Below, in pieces: positions 9,719 through 19,571 of a DNA stretch of 64,000 bases. Each line of letters starts with the position of its first letter. The stretch's first letter is position 1. The translations under genes were made by a program, and so were the position numbers. The stretch covers positions 1,426,001-1,490,000 of the forward strand of contig OY760517.1 in NCBI GenBank assembly GCA_963663615.1, read 5' to 3'. Origin of the DNA: G963663615 sp963663615. Lineage in GTDB: Bacteria > Bacteroidota > Ignavibacteria > Ignavibacteriales > Melioribacteraceae. The notes below the pieces were generated by a model. It saw only the letters and a list, made by a program, of their open reading frames with translations. It ran no database searches and had not been told where the DNA came from.

Positions 9719-10635
9719 TCTCTTAAACTCCTGCCAGTTAGATGAAGGAAAACATCTTCCAGCGATGCTCTTGAAAGAGTAACAGATTCTTCGGGTAATC
9801 CAATTCTTTCAATTTCCTGAAAAACCTCAGATATTTTACCGAATTTTGCATCAGGTACAATTTCAAAAAAGGATTCGTGCTCAATTACTTTTCCAAGTGT
9901 TTCAATAATTTCTTTATTAGATGCTATTCTATTTATTTTGTTAATTTTTATACTGGCTTTTTGGTTAAGAATGTCAATTAACTCATTTAGCTTGCCCTCA
10001 GCTATAATTTTTCCCGAATCAATAATGGCAAGGTTTGTGCAAAGCCTTTCAGCTTCTTCCATATAATGAGTTGTGTAAACTACAGTTTTCCCGCGATTGT
10101 TTAATTCCTTTAGCATATTAAATATTGCATTACGGGATTGTGGGTCAACACCAACAGTAGGTTCATCGCAAAGGATAAGAGCCGGATCGTGCAATATACT
10201 GGCAGCTATGTTTAACCTTCTTTTCATTCCCCCGGAAAAATCTTTTACTTTATCCTTCATTCTGTCTTCAAGAGAAACTAGTTCAAGTGCTTCATCAATT
10301 TTTCTGTTTAAGTTGGCACCCGAAAGTCCATATAAACTACCAAAAATCTTGAGATTCTGTATAGCGGAAAGTTCCTTGAATAGAGCAATTTCCTGAGGTA
10401 CGTAACCAATTTTATTGCGTAACTGAATTGATTCGTATGATAGCATTTCATTATCGAGCGTAACGGAACCTGCATCTGATTTGATATAACCAATAATTAT
10501 GTTCATAAGGGTAGTTTTACCTGCACCGTTAGGACCAAGCAACCCGAAGAACTCACCAGCCGGAATATGCAAGTTTATATCTCTTAATGCAGTAATCCTG
10601 CCGAATGTTTTGTCGATATGACGTATTTGTAGCAT
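9715..10635 (-). CDS. ABC-2 transporter ATP-binding protein
   Basis: Nucleotide-binding partner of the downstream ABC-2 permease. Walker A GPNGAGKTT, signature FSGGMKRRL, Walker B LILCDEPTVGVDP and switch His TTHYMEEAE are all present. A C-terminal extension of ~80 residues ends 'SLEDVFLHLTGRSLRD', the pattern of DrrA/CcmA-like ATPases. The ATG at 10635 (MLQIRHIDK) is preferred over a TTG 51 bases upstream because the family normally begins right there. The gene runs divergently from recQ, with about 100 bases between the two starts. Confidence 0.93.
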   Translation of the reverse strand: MLQIRHIDKTFGRITALRDINLHIPAGEFFGLLGPNGAGKTTLMNIIIGYIKSDAGSVTLDNEMLSYESIQLRNKIGYVPQEIALFKELSAIQNLKIFGSLYGLSGANLNRKIDEALELVSLEDRMKDKVKDFSGGMKRRLNIAASILHDPALILCDEPTVGVDPQSRNAIFNMLKELNNRGKTVVYTTHYMEEAERLCTNLAIIDSGKIIAEGKLNELIDILNQKASIKINKINRIASNKEIIETLGKVIEHESFFEIVPDAKFGKISEVFQEIERIGLPEESVTLSRASLEDVFLHLTGRSLRD

Positions 10636-10738
10636 CTTGGTTTTGTATTTTTTAATTAGATGTAACAAGATAATGATTTTTAGCAAAAAAATTTGTTACT
10701 TCATTTTTTAATTATTGATTAATTCTGCAAATTCAGTG

Positions 10739-13327
10739 ATGACAAAAGAAGAAATTTTAAAACATTATTTTGGATATACACAATTTCGTGAGGGGCAGGA
10801 AGAGGTAATAGCTTCCATACTTGCCGGCAACAATACAATTGCCGTGTTGCCAACAGGGGCGGGGAAGTCTGTTTGTTATCAAATACCTGCTTTAATGGGG
10901 AAAGGATTTTCGATAGTAATATCGCCATTAATCGCTTTAATGAAAGATCAGGTTGATAATCTAAATAAAAAAGAAAAATTTGCTGCATTCATAAATAGTA
11001 CGATGGATTATTTTGAAAGTGAACAGGTGTTTAATGAATTACGCGATGGCAAAATAAAGTTATTGTACATAGCACCGGAAAAACTTGAAACTACTAATTT
11101 TGCAGATAGAATAAAAAATCTTTCACCGGATTATCTTTTTGTTGATGAAGCACATTGTATAAGTGAGTGGGGACATAACTTTAGACCAAGTTTCAGAAGG
11201 ATACCAGAGTTTTGCGAATATACCGGTATAGAAAAAGTTTCAGCATTTACGGCTACCGCCACTCCTGAAGTAAGGCAGGATATTATTGAACAGCTGGGGT
11301 TTGTTAATCCCGGTGTGTTTGTAAGAGGATTTGAAAGAGATAATCTTGTTCTTAATGTTATAAGAACAGGCGAAAAGAAGGAGCATACTCTTGAATTACT
11401 TTCCGGTGAAGCAAAGCCCGCCATTGTTTACTGTTCTACCCGAAAAAAAGCTGAAAGTTTAACAGATTATCTTAAAATTCAGGGTGTAAATTGCGAATGC
11501 TATCACGCTGGTTTGAATAGCAGCCTACGTAAAATGATTCAGGATGATTTTATAAAGAACAGAATTGAGGTAATTGTTGCGACCAATGCATTTGGTATGG
11601 GAATAGATAAACCTGATATTAGAGCAGTTATACATTTTAATATGCCTGGCTCGATAGAGAACTACTATCAGGAAATTGGGCGTGCTGGCAGAGATGGTAA
11701 ACAATCGTGGGTTACTTTGCTATTTGAGGAACGAGATATATCTATTCAGAATTATTTTATTGAAAATTCTAATCCTTCCCGTGATGAAATTTGTGCTGTT
11801 TATGATTTGCTTTGTGATTTTCATCGTATAACTGTCGGTAGCAAAAATGATAAACCTCTTGAAATAACAGGCGATTTACTTAAGTTACTTAAACAAAGGG
11901 AAGTTTCGGCTACAATTCTTGATTCAACTCTAAAAGTTTTAGAAGCGGACGAGTTTATTAGTATTGATAATAGTAGAACCAAAAATCAAAAGTTACGATT
12001 TTTGCTGGATTCGCGTGAATTAAAGGAATACATTAAAAAAATTGTTGCCAAAGACCTTAAAACATTTATTGTTGAGCTTATAAGAGAGTACGGAAATAAT
12101 ATAATACTCAATAATGTTGTATTCGATATAAATAAACTGGTTACAAGAACCGGGTTTACTGAAAATCAGATAAGGGATTATATTACCCGACTTGAATCAA
12201 CGGGTGTATTGGATGTTACTCGTCCTACGTTAAACAGGAAGTTTTCTCTTGTGAAACCTCGACTGGAAAGTAAATATCTTGATCCTGACCTTTCTGCTAT
12301 TCAGGAGCACACAAACCGGTTAAAAAAGAAATTGGATTTAATGACGTCCTTTGTTTATCATGAAGGTTGCAAAACTGCCTTTATATTAAAATACTTTGGT
12401 GAGGACAGAAGAGGATATAAATGCGGACATTGTTCCTCGTGTACAGGTGTTGCTACGGAAAAATCATCGGAGTATGTTGCTGGCAGAATACTTGACACAA
12501 TTCACCAGTCACGCTCAAATATTACACGCAGAGAGCTTGTATCAATATTAAGAGGTACGAGCGGAAAGGAATATTATAGAAGGCTAAATTCATTTAATAC
12601 ATGTCGGCATTTTTCGAGGGAGCAAATTGAAAAAACACTATTTGATCTTGAAAGGGAACAAAAGGTTATCAATGTAAAGGATTTGCTGAAAATTGGAGAA
12701 GCGGGTAAGGCTTTAATTGCCGAAGGCGATATTAGTGATGATAATAAAGAAATAGGGGATAGTTCCGATTATGATAATAAACTGGAACTGTACACAAAAC
12801 TGAAAGAAGTAAGGAAAAGTGTTGCAAGACGGTTTAATCAGCAGCCCAAAATGGTATGCTCGGATATAATATTGCAAAAACTGATTGAACTAAAACCACA
12901 GAATAGAAAAGAAATAATGGAGGTGCCCGGTTTCAGTGTGAAAATTTTCAACAAGGTTGGAGATGAATTCCTTGAAATACTAAAAGGAAGTGCAATTGAG
13001 CTAACTGAAACGGAGATACCAATGAAAGTAAAAATTCCTGATTCAATAAAAGGCACTTACGAACTTCTACAAAAAGGTTATGGTCTTAAAGATATAGCCA
13101 ATTTATCGAAGCAACCAGAGACTATTATTTCATTACAAATTGAGACTATCTTGGAATATGATAGTGAAGTTTCGGTTGATCATCTTTTTTATGAAAATGA
13201 ATATGAGATTATTTTGGATGCCATAAGGCAGGGTAATGATTCGTTGAGAGATCTGAAGGAAAGTTTACCTGATTCAATAAACTTTGCAAAATTAAGAATT
13301 GCTCTTGCAAAATATAAGGCAACATGA
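10739..13327 (+). CDS. recQ: ATP-dependent DNA helicase RecQ with HRDC domain
   Basis: 3'-5' helicase for recombination and replication-fork repair. Domains in order: DEAD/DEAH helicase (~1-200; Walker A PTGAGKS, box VDEAHCISEWGH), helicase C (~210-340; 'QEIGRAGRDG'), Zn-binding segment with CxxC pairs (YKCGHCSSC, ~568), RQC winged helix, HRDC (~690-770), then a C-terminal helix-turn-helix-like segment. 862 aa is longer than E. coli RecQ (about 610) and fits the FCB-type RecQ with an extended C-terminus. The ATG at 10739 is preferred over TTG (10715) and GTG (10736) because 'MTKEEILKHYFGY' is the usual beginning. Confidence 0.95.
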   Translation: MTKEEILKHYFGYTQFREGQEEVIASILAGNNTIAVLPTGAGKSVCYQIPALMGKGFSIVISPLIALMKDQVDNLNKKEKFAAFINSTMDYFESEQVFNELRDGKIKLLYIAPEKLETTNFADRIKNLSPDYLFVDEAHCISEWGHNFRPSFRRIPEFCEYTGIEKVSAFTATATPEVRQDIIEQLGFVNPGVFVRGFERDNLVLNVIRTGEKKEHTLELLSGEAKPAIVYCSTRKKAESLTDYLKIQGVNCECYHAGLNSSLRKMIQDDFIKNRIEVIVATNAFGMGIDKPDIRAVIHFNMPGSIENYYQEIGRAGRDGKQSWVTLLFEERDISIQNYFIENSNPSRDEICAVYDLLCDFHRITVGSKNDKPLEITGDLLKLLKQREVSATILDSTLKVLEADEFISIDNSRTKNQKLRFLLDSRELKEYIKKIVAKDLKTFIVELIREYGNNIILNNVVFDINKLVTRTGFTENQIRDYITRLESTGVLDVTRPTLNRKFSLVKPRLESKYLDPDLSAIQEHTNRLKKKLDLMTSFVYHEGCKTAFILKYFGEDRRGYKCGHCSSCTGVATEKSSEYVAGRILDTIHQSRSNITRRELVSILRGTSGKEYYRRLNSFNTCRHFSREQIEKTLFDLEREQKVINVKDLLKIGEAGKALIAEGDISDDNKEIGDSSDYDNKLELYTKLKEVRKSVARRFNQQPKMVCSDIILQKLIELKPQNRKEIMEVPGFSVKIFNKVGDEFLEILKGSAIELTETEIPMKVKIPDSIKGTYELLQKGYGLKDIANLSKQPETIISLQIETILEYDSEVSVDHLFYENEYEIILDAIRQGNDSLRDLKESLPDSINFAKLRIALAKYKAT

Positions 13328-13343
13328 TTAAAATCATGTTGCC
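13318..13343. terminator. Bidirectional terminator between recQ and the chemoreceptor gene
   Basis: A perfect 12-bp stem (GGCAACATGATT/AATCATGTTGCC) with a 2-base loop spans the recQ stop codon and lies between convergent genes. The flanks are AT-rich in both directions. Confidence 0.8.
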
Positions 13344-13351
13344 CTTAAAAA

Positions 13352-15439
13352 TTATGAATTTAACAAGTTATAATTATTTCCGCTATCAAGTAATTCGTTT
13401 CGTTCTGCAATTTTAAAGTTGGAAATTAAATTGCTCAAGTTTTCAGTTAACCTGCTTAAATCTTCAGCAGCGGTTGCAACTTCGCGAACGGAGGTAGCTG
13501 ATTCATTAACAACATTATTAATGATTTCAACGCTTTGGCTAATTTCACCCGAACTTGATGACTGCTGTTCATTAGCTGCGGCAACCTGTTGAATTTCGTT
13601 TGTTGACTGTTTAATGCTTTCCAAAATTTTGTTTAGAGCTTCTTCAACATCCTTGTTGTGTTCAAGTCCTTCATCAACAAAAACTTTTGCTTCTTCCATT
13701 GAATGATTTGCTTCATTCGACTCGTTTTGAACTGACACAATAGTTTCGGCAATTTCTTTTGTTGCTTTTGTTGTGCGTTCTGCAAGCTTTCTTACTTCAT
13801 CGGCTACTACGGCAAATCCACGACCCTGTTCACCTGCACGTGCAGCTTCAATAGCTGCATTTAAGGCAAGCAGGTTAGTCTGATCGGCAATATCATCAAT
13901 AACCTGTGCAATAACACCAATCTGTTTTGTTTTTTCGGTTAAAGATTCAATTTTATTTGCTGTTGTATTTGTTGAATTAACAATTTTATTGAAACCAAGT
14001 TTAGCAGATTCAACTTTTTCATAGCCAATACCTGCTGCTTTTTCTGCAGAGTTGGAAAGCTCAAAAGCGTTATTTGAGTTTTTAGCAGTTTCAAGAATAG
14101 TAGAGGTCATTTCCTCAACAGCTGCAGAAACTTCATGAGTTTGTGCACCCTGTTCCTGAGCACCCTGGGATAATTGTTCGGTAGCAGCTGAAATTTCGTT
14201 GCTGGCATTTTGTGTAGCGTGTACAGCCTGGTCAACCTGATAAAGAAGTGTGCTAAGTGAATCACCTAATTGGTTTATACTATTTTTTATTATCTGATGA
14301 TCACCTTTGTAGTCGCTTGTAACTCTTACCTGGAGGTCACCTGTAGCCATAATTGAAAGAACTTCAGAACCTTCTGCAATTGGTTTCAGAATAGTTTCCA
14401 GCAGGTTATTTATTCCTTGTACAAGATGTGAGTAAGTACCTTCAAATTTGCGGCTTTCACCTCTAACTGTTAATTGACCTTCAGTACCTGCTTCATTCAA
14501 TTTGGCAATTTCCGCATCAACATCTTTAAGTGTTTTTATAATTGTAGCAAGTGCAGGTGAAATTTCATCTTCTGCAGAATCACTTTTTACTATATCCGAA
14601 AGGTTGCCTTTTGAGATGTGGGACATAACGTCAACCTTTTCTTTCAAGTTATCTGCCATGTGATCCATAGCATTACCAAGGTCACCAATTTCATCTTTAA
14701 TATCCAGATTTAAACGGGTGCCCAGGTTGCCAACCGATAATTTTGCCATCATTTCACGAGCTTTAAGCAGTGGCTGAGTAATGATTTTGGTTAACAATAA
14801 TCCGAGAAAAATAGAACTAGCCAACGAAAGAATAAAAATAACAGTAATAATAAACTGAATTGAAGAATAACTATCAGCACTATCAGTTCTTTCGGCTTTT
14901 GCAAACTGGTCATTTAACTCAGTAAGCTCATCGATTACTGTTCTGGCTTTTTCAAAAGATTTAACACCATCACCAAGTGAGAGATTGGTTGCAGCGTTTC
15001 TTTTATCAGGATCACCTGATGTTAAATCACTAACAATTCCGTTGGTAACGACAAACCATTTATCAAATTCCTCTTCGAACTCTTTAATGAGCTTTTGTTC
15101 CTGCTCAGATTGGGAATATGTTATAAACTTTTCCCATCTGTCTTTGGTTTGCTGCAGGTTTTCTGCATGGTCTTTAAGTAACTGAGGTTGTAAACCTCCG
15201 GTATGATCAATTGAAATTAAAGTCCGTTCTGCTACAAGGGCTTGCTGTAAGTCCCTGTCTAGCTGAAGCAGTACCTCAAGTGCGGGCATTCTAATATCAG
15301 CTGTTTGATTAATAATTCCGTTCAATTTGTTCATACCCCAGAATGCTGCAATGCCAATTACAGAAACCAATAATGATAATAGCATAAATGTTATGAAAAA
15401 TTTTCGTCCAATTCTTTGATTGGAAAACCACTTAGTCAT
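13352..15439 (-). CDS. Methyl-accepting chemotaxis protein
   Basis: Transmembrane receptor feeding the CheA/CheW pathway. First membrane helix at ~11-33, a periplasmic four-helix-bundle sensor (~35-190), second helix at ~190-215, HAMP from ~215, a second HAMP-like linker at ~330-400, then the signalling domain (~420-690). The hairpin tip is intact ('VIDDIADQTNLLALNAAIEA' and 'GRGFAVVADEVRKLAERT'). There is no CheR-tethering pentapeptide at the C-terminus. No che gene lies nearby, so it is an orphan receptor. AGAGGTT precedes the ATG. The ligand cannot be told from the sequence. Confidence 0.95.
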   Translation of the reverse strand: MTKWFSNQRIGRKFFITFMLLSLLVSVIGIAAFWGMNKLNGIINQTADIRMPALEVLLQLDRDLQQALVAERTLISIDHTGGLQPQLLKDHAENLQQTKDRWEKFITYSQSEQEQKLIKEFEEEFDKWFVVTNGIVSDLTSGDPDKRNAATNLSLGDGVKSFEKARTVIDELTELNDQFAKAERTDSADSYSSIQFIITVIFILSLASSIFLGLLLTKIITQPLLKAREMMAKLSVGNLGTRLNLDIKDEIGDLGNAMDHMADNLKEKVDVMSHISKGNLSDIVKSDSAEDEISPALATIIKTLKDVDAEIAKLNEAGTEGQLTVRGESRKFEGTYSHLVQGINNLLETILKPIAEGSEVLSIMATGDLQVRVTSDYKGDHQIIKNSINQLGDSLSTLLYQVDQAVHATQNASNEISAATEQLSQGAQEQGAQTHEVSAAVEEMTSTILETAKNSNNAFELSNSAEKAAGIGYEKVESAKLGFNKIVNSTNTTANKIESLTEKTKQIGVIAQVIDDIADQTNLLALNAAIEAARAGEQGRGFAVVADEVRKLAERTTKATKEIAETIVSVQNESNEANHSMEEAKVFVDEGLEHNKDVEEALNKILESIKQSTNEIQQVAAANEQQSSSSGEISQSVEIINNVVNESATSVREVATAAEDLSRLTENLSNLISNFKIAERNELLDSGNNYNLLNS

Positions 15440-15766
15440 CTCTAACCTCTTAATTTTAACAATTTATAAACTCTTTGACTAACAGAGAAGCAGATTAAAA
15501 TAATCTGCTTAATAGGGGAAAATGATTAAGTTCTTAACGAGGTATTTACCTAGGTATTTGAAGACTTTAAAAGCCAAATATTAAAGAGTAATAATCATAT
15601 GCATTCCCGTACAAATAATATACAAGATACGATGTATCCTGTAACTCCAATGGTATTATCGGTTGGTAATAGAATAATTTTAGCTTAATTTGATTATTGG
15701 ATAATAATAAATACTATATTGATTTAAGAGGTGATGGAAATCACTATACAGATGGACTAGTTAGGG
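15440..15766 (-). other. Intergenic leader of the chemoreceptor gene with a perfect hairpin at 15488-15510
   Basis: No gene is seen here. A 10-bp perfect stem (AAGCAGATTA/TAATCTGCTT, 3-base loop) lies about 50 bases upstream of the chemoreceptor ATG, without a T-run on the gene's strand. It could be the 3' end structure of the upstream lipoprotein transcript or a leader element. A smaller inverted repeat (GTGAT/ATCAC) lies at about 15731-15744. Confidence 0.45.
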
Positions 15767-16093
15767 TTATTTATCCCTGAGAGAATCAAGGCGGGCTTCG
15801 CTAATTCTGAAAAATAGTTCCCAGTTGTCTTTACTTGCTGGCATATTTTTCATGGCATTATTATAATCCTTTTCGGTAGTATTATATTCCTCGAACAATT
15901 TATCCAGGTTTGCTTTCATTGAATCGGGTTGAGAGGAATATAATTCTCTTGCAATCATTACATCAGTATATAGATTTGCAAGGGTTTCGGTATCCAGGTT
16001 GCTATCCTTCGAGCAACCTGTTATAAACAAAACAAATAAAAATATAGCGATACTAATTCTTTTTACTGGCTTCAAACAATACTCTTTTTTCAT
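15767..16093 (-). CDS. Small lipoprotein, possibly DUF4296-like
   Basis: Predicted 108-aa lipoprotein: basic N-terminus, hydrophobic stretch (ISIAIFLFVLFITG) and lipobox Cys at ~27, then an acidic helical region. The spacing of helices with a final 'NWELFFRISEARLDSL' resembles the DUF4296 family of small FCB lipoproteins, but this is recalled similarity only. The reading frame extends upstream to 16342, but that part lies out of frame inside the rhomboid gene, so ATG 16093 (or TTG 16075) is preferred. It overlaps the rhomboid 3' end by about 40 bases, implying a shared transcript. Function unknown. Confidence 0.7.
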   Translation of the reverse strand: MKKEYCLKPVKRISIAIFLFVLFITGCSKDSNLDTETLANLYTDVMIARELYSSQPDSMKANLDKLFEEYNTTEKDYNNAMKNMPASKDNWELFFRISEARLDSLRDK

Positions 16094-16982
16094 GTTCTGT
16101 AAGATTTTGGTAACCGCTTTGGCTAATTTTATCAAGGATTCTGTCAATTTCTTCCTGACTAACATTCTTTTTTGATTGTTCGGTAGCGTTGATATCATAG
16201 AATGATGCGTCCTGTACATCGGAAGACTGCTTCTTAATATTGAAAGGATTGCGGAAGCGTATATCGGACTTTGGTTTATCTTTATTACCGGCATTCCAAC
16301 TATTGCTACCCGAAGATTTGAATCTGTCAAAGATACTATCAATACTAAAATTAAAACGCCTTTCAGCCATAATTATTAAAAAACCGGTAACTGCACCACC
16401 AATATGTGCTAAGTGAGCAACTTCACCGGGACTATCAACTGAGAAAAATTCGAAGACTACCAGAAATGCAATAAGATATTTTGCCTTTACAGGTAACAGA
16501 AAATAGATATATACATATCTTTCAGGGAAAAACAAAGCATACGCTACCAGAATACCAAAAACAGAGCCGGAAGCACCTATTGTTGGTCCAACCTGTCCAA
16601 ATAGGGGAGCCAGAAAAAGCTGAGCGAAACCGGCACCAATTCCGGAAAGCAGGTATATTACGAGAAATTTACGAGATCCCCATAGGTTTTCCAGTTCTTG
16701 TCCAAACATCCAGAGGAAGAGCATATTGAACAGAATATGAGAAAAACCGCCATGCATAAACTGATAGGTGATAACTTGCCATGGATAAAAAAGGCCATGT
16801 CCTATAGGGTATAAAGCACCAAAGCGACGCACAAATTCATCCAGCATTGTATCAGCCAGAACATAATTTATAAAAAATACAAGCACATTAATAATTAGCA
16901 ATGTTTTTATAACAGGGGGCATAATATTGTATCTATTATAACCACCTCCGCCGCCATAATAATCTCTATCGTAATAACTCAT
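16053..16982 (-). CDS. Rhomboid-family intramembrane serine protease
   Basis: Cleaves membrane proteins within the bilayer. A Tyr/Gly-rich leader (~1-20) precedes six membrane helices (~24-215). The catalytic Ser138 lies in GASGS and His193 in AHIGG; the helix-2 motif 'HGGFSHILFNMLFLWMFG' contains the conserved His-x-x-x-Asn pattern. The polar C-terminal tail (~215-309) is predicted cytoplasmic and ends 'LTEHEKRVLFEASKKN', a short helical motif common at the end of FCB rhomboids. The lipoprotein gene overlaps its 3' end. Substrates are unknown. Confidence 0.93.
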   Translation of the reverse strand: MSYYDRDYYGGGGGYNRYNIMPPVIKTLLIINVLVFFINYVLADTMLDEFVRRFGALYPIGHGLFYPWQVITYQFMHGGFSHILFNMLFLWMFGQELENLWGSRKFLVIYLLSGIGAGFAQLFLAPLFGQVGPTIGASGSVFGILVAYALFFPERYVYIYFLLPVKAKYLIAFLVVFEFFSVDSPGEVAHLAHIGGAVTGFLIIMAERRFNFSIDSIFDRFKSSGSNSWNAGNKDKPKSDIRFRNPFNIKKQSSDVQDASFYDINATEQSKKNVSQEEIDRILDKISQSGYQNLTEHEKRVLFEASKKN

Positions 16983-17024
16983 AAAAAATCCTTAACAGGA
17001 AAAACTAAACAAAAACAAAAGTAT

Positions 17025-17063
17025 AAAAATAAAATAAAGAAGCAATCTAAATACTTAGACTGC
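17025..17063 (-). terminator. Terminator after pgk
   Basis: Stem of 9 bp with one G-U pair (17042-17050 with 17055-17063), followed on the minus strand by a T-rich tail reaching about 17025. It lies 38 bases past the pgk stop. Confidence 0.7.
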
Positions 17064-17100
17064 CTCTTTAAGTAAAAAGTTTCGGGCAATAATTTATTGC

Positions 17101-18297
17101 TTAAGCATCAGTAAGTGCGGCAACACCCGGAAGAACTTTACCTTCAAGGAATTCAAGCGAAGCACCACCACCAGTAGAAACATGGCTTACTTTATCATCC
17201 AGACCGGCTTTTTTAATAGCAGCAGCTGAATCACCACCACCAATTACTGTAACAGCACCATTAGCAGTAGCTTCAACTAATGCTTCTGCAATAGCATTTG
17301 TACCATGAGCAAAATTATCAAATTCGAATACACCAAGCGGACCGTTCCAAACAACGGTTTTACTTTCAGCAATAACCTTTTTGAATTTTTCGATTGAAGC
17401 AGGACCAACATCCAGACCCATTTTATCAGCAGGCATTGCATCAACTTTAACAACTTCCGCAGGTGAATCGTTCGAAAACTCAGCAGCAACCTTTACATCT
17501 TCAGGAAGCAGGAATTGAGCTTTTGCAGTTTTAGCTTTTTCAAGAAGTTTGCCAGCCAATTCAATTTTATCTTCTTCAAGAAGAGAAGTACCAATTTCAT
17601 GACCCATAGCTTTGTAGAAAGTATAAGCCATACCGCCACCAACAATGAGGTTATCAACCTGTGGCATAAGGTTTTCTATTACATCAATTTTACCTGAAAT
17701 TTTAGCACCACCAAGAATTGCAGTAAAAGGTCTTGCAGGATTTGATATAGCTTTACCAAGATAGTCAAGTTCCTTCTGCATAAGGTAGCCAGCAGCACAT
17801 TTTTCAAAATGTTTTGTTACGCCTTCAGTAGAAGCATGAGCACGGTGTGCAGAACCAAAAGCATCGTTTACATAAAGTTCGCCAAGTTCGGCAAGCTGAG
17901 CTGCGAAATCGGCATCATTATCAGTTTCAGCTTTATGATAGCGAAGGTTTTCAAGAAGAGCAACTTCACCTTCTTTAAGGCTTTCAGCTACTTCTTTGGC
18001 AGCAACACCAACACAATCAGCAGCAAATTTAACTTCTTTACCAAGAAGTTCACCAAGTCTAACAGCAGCAGGTTTAAGGCTCATTTCAGGAACCGGTTTG
18101 CCTTTAGGTCTGCCAAGGTGGCTCATAAGAATAACCTTACCACCTTCTTCAACAAGCTTTTTAATAGTTGGTAAAGCAGCAGTTATTCTAATATCATCAG
18201 TAATATTCTGGTTTTCATCCAAAGGTACATTAAAGTCAACACGAACAAGAACTTTTTTACCTTTAACATCGAGATTATCAACAGTTAATTTGTTCAT
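17101..18297 (-). CDS. pgk: Phosphoglycerate kinase
   Basis: Glycolytic enzyme making ATP and 3-phosphoglycerate from 1,3-bisphosphoglycerate. It has 'VLVRVDFNVPLDENQ' at the N-terminus, 'LMSHLGRPKGKP', 'LLENLRYH', the hinge/ATP segment GGAKISGKIDVI, and the C-terminal GGGDSAAA loop. 398 aa is full length. It lies downstream of gap on the same strand, but a strong terminator separates them, so pgk probably has its own promoter in the AT-rich gap at 18298-18335. Confidence 0.98.
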   Translation of the reverse strand: MNKLTVDNLDVKGKKVLVRVDFNVPLDENQNITDDIRITAALPTIKKLVEEGGKVILMSHLGRPKGKPVPEMSLKPAAVRLGELLGKEVKFAADCVGVAAKEVAESLKEGEVALLENLRYHKAETDNDADFAAQLAELGELYVNDAFGSAHRAHASTEGVTKHFEKCAAGYLMQKELDYLGKAISNPARPFTAILGGAKISGKIDVIENLMPQVDNLIVGGGMAYTFYKAMGHEIGTSLLEEDKIELAGKLLEKAKTAKAQFLLPEDVKVAAEFSNDSPAEVVKVDAMPADKMGLDVGPASIEKFKKVIAESKTVVWNGPLGVFEFDNFAHGTNAIAEALVEATANGAVTVIGGGDSAAAIKKAGLDDKVSHVSTGGGASLEFLEGKVLPGVAALTDA

Positions 18298-18334
18298 TTC
18301 AAATCCCCTATATTTAATATAAATTATTCAAAAA

Positions 18335-18385
18335 TCAAAAAAAAAGACGCAGTCCCAAAAAAAAGATCGGGATAAACTGCGTCTT
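18335..18385 (-). terminator. Terminator after gap
   Basis: 10-bp stem (AAGACGCAGT/ACTGCGTCTT, 18344-18353 with 18376-18385) with an inner CCC/GGG pairing, followed on the minus strand by about ten T. It lies between gap and pgk. Confidence 0.9.
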
Positions 18386-18408
18386 ATAAAAATTACACAA
18401 GTAAACTA

Positions 18409-19401
18409 TTAAACAAGTTTGCTGATAAGGTCAACAACACGGCAGCTGTAACCCCATTCGTTATCGTACCAGCTAACTACTTTAACAGTGTTACCTTTAA
18501 CCATAGTAGAAAGAGCGTCAAAGATTGAAGAGTGGCTGTTACCAATAATATCAGCAGAAACAATTGGGTCTTCAGTATATTCAAGAACACCTTTCATATC
18601 GCCTTCGGCAGCAGCTTTCATAGCAGCGTTAACTTCTTCAACAGTAACTTCTTTGTCAAGTTCAGCTACAAGGTCAGTGATAGAACCGTCAGGAGTAGGA
18701 ACACGAAGAGCCATACCATCAAGTTTACCATTAAGTTCAGGAAGAACTTTACCAACAGCTTTTGCAGCACCAGTAGTAGTTGGGATAATTGAAACAGCAG
18801 CAGATCTTGCTCTTCTCAAATCACTATGTGGAAGATCAAGAACTTTCTGATCGTTAGTGTATGAGTGAACAGTAGTCATCAAACCTTTTTTAATACCAAA
18901 GTTATCTTGAAGAACTTTAGCGATTGGAGCAAGACAGTTAGTAGTACAAGAAGCGTTAGAAACTACTACGTGTTCGCTCTTAAGATCGGCTTCGTTAACA
19001 CCAAGAACGATAGTAGCATCGATATCACCTTTTGCAGGAACTGTAAGAATAACTTTTTTTGCACCAGCTTCAACATGTTTCATGCAAGCTTCTTTAGTAC
19101 GGAAAACACCAGTTGATTCGATAACAACTTCAGCACCAAGCTCACCCCATTTAAGGTTAGCAGGATCTTTTTCAGCAGTTACCTGAATTTTCTGTCCGTT
19201 TACAACAAGAGTATCACCATCAACAGCAACTTCGCCATTAAATTTACCATGTACGGAATCATATTTTAGAAGATGTGCTAAAGTTTTAGCATCTGTTAGG
19301 TCGTTAATACCTACGAATTCAACTGTGCCCAGATCAAGAGCTCTTCTGAATACTAATCTTCCGATTCTTCCGAAACCATTAATACCAACTTTTACAGCCA
19401 T
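18409..19401 (-). CDS. gap: Glyceraldehyde-3-phosphate dehydrogenase, type I
   Basis: Oxidises glyceraldehyde-3-phosphate with phosphate and NAD to 1,3-bisphosphoglycerate, the substrate of the Pgk encoded next. NAD-binding GFGRIGR (~9-15), catalytic Cys152 in SNASCTTNCLAP, and the C-terminal 'WYDNEWGYSCRVVDL'. An Asp near residue 34 follows the second beta strand, consistent with NAD preference. 330 aa is complete. The codons are strongly biased (e.g. GTA and GCA), as expected for a highly expressed gene. Confidence 0.98.
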   Translation of the reverse strand: MAVKVGINGFGRIGRLVFRRALDLGTVEFVGINDLTDAKTLAHLLKYDSVHGKFNGEVAVDGDTLVVNGQKIQVTAEKDPANLKWGELGAEVVIESTGVFRTKEACMKHVEAGAKKVILTVPAKGDIDATIVLGVNEADLKSEHVVVSNASCTTNCLAPIAKVLQDNFGIKKGLMTTVHSYTNDQKVLDLPHSDLRRARSAAVSIIPTTTGAAKAVGKVLPELNGKLDGMALRVPTPDGSITDLVAELDKEVTVEEVNAAMKAAAEGDMKGVLEYTEDPIVSADIIGNSHSSIFDALSTMVKGNTVKVVSWYDNEWGYSCRVVDLISKLV

Positions 19402-19571
19402 ATTATGTTTTCCTTATGTTTTATTATTGTATTGAAATTATCTACGTAAATATACTTAATACCGATTTATTTATCAATTTAAACCCGATAAATTCGAACA
19501 TATCATTTAGGGTATAAATTTTTTTGTATCTTGTTGAGTTGTTAATATGAAAATTTTCCAAGTGTTAATAT

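Noticed and set aside
16094..16342. N-terminal extension of the small lipoprotein
   Set aside because: It lies out of frame within the rhomboid coding sequence and would bury the signal peptide.
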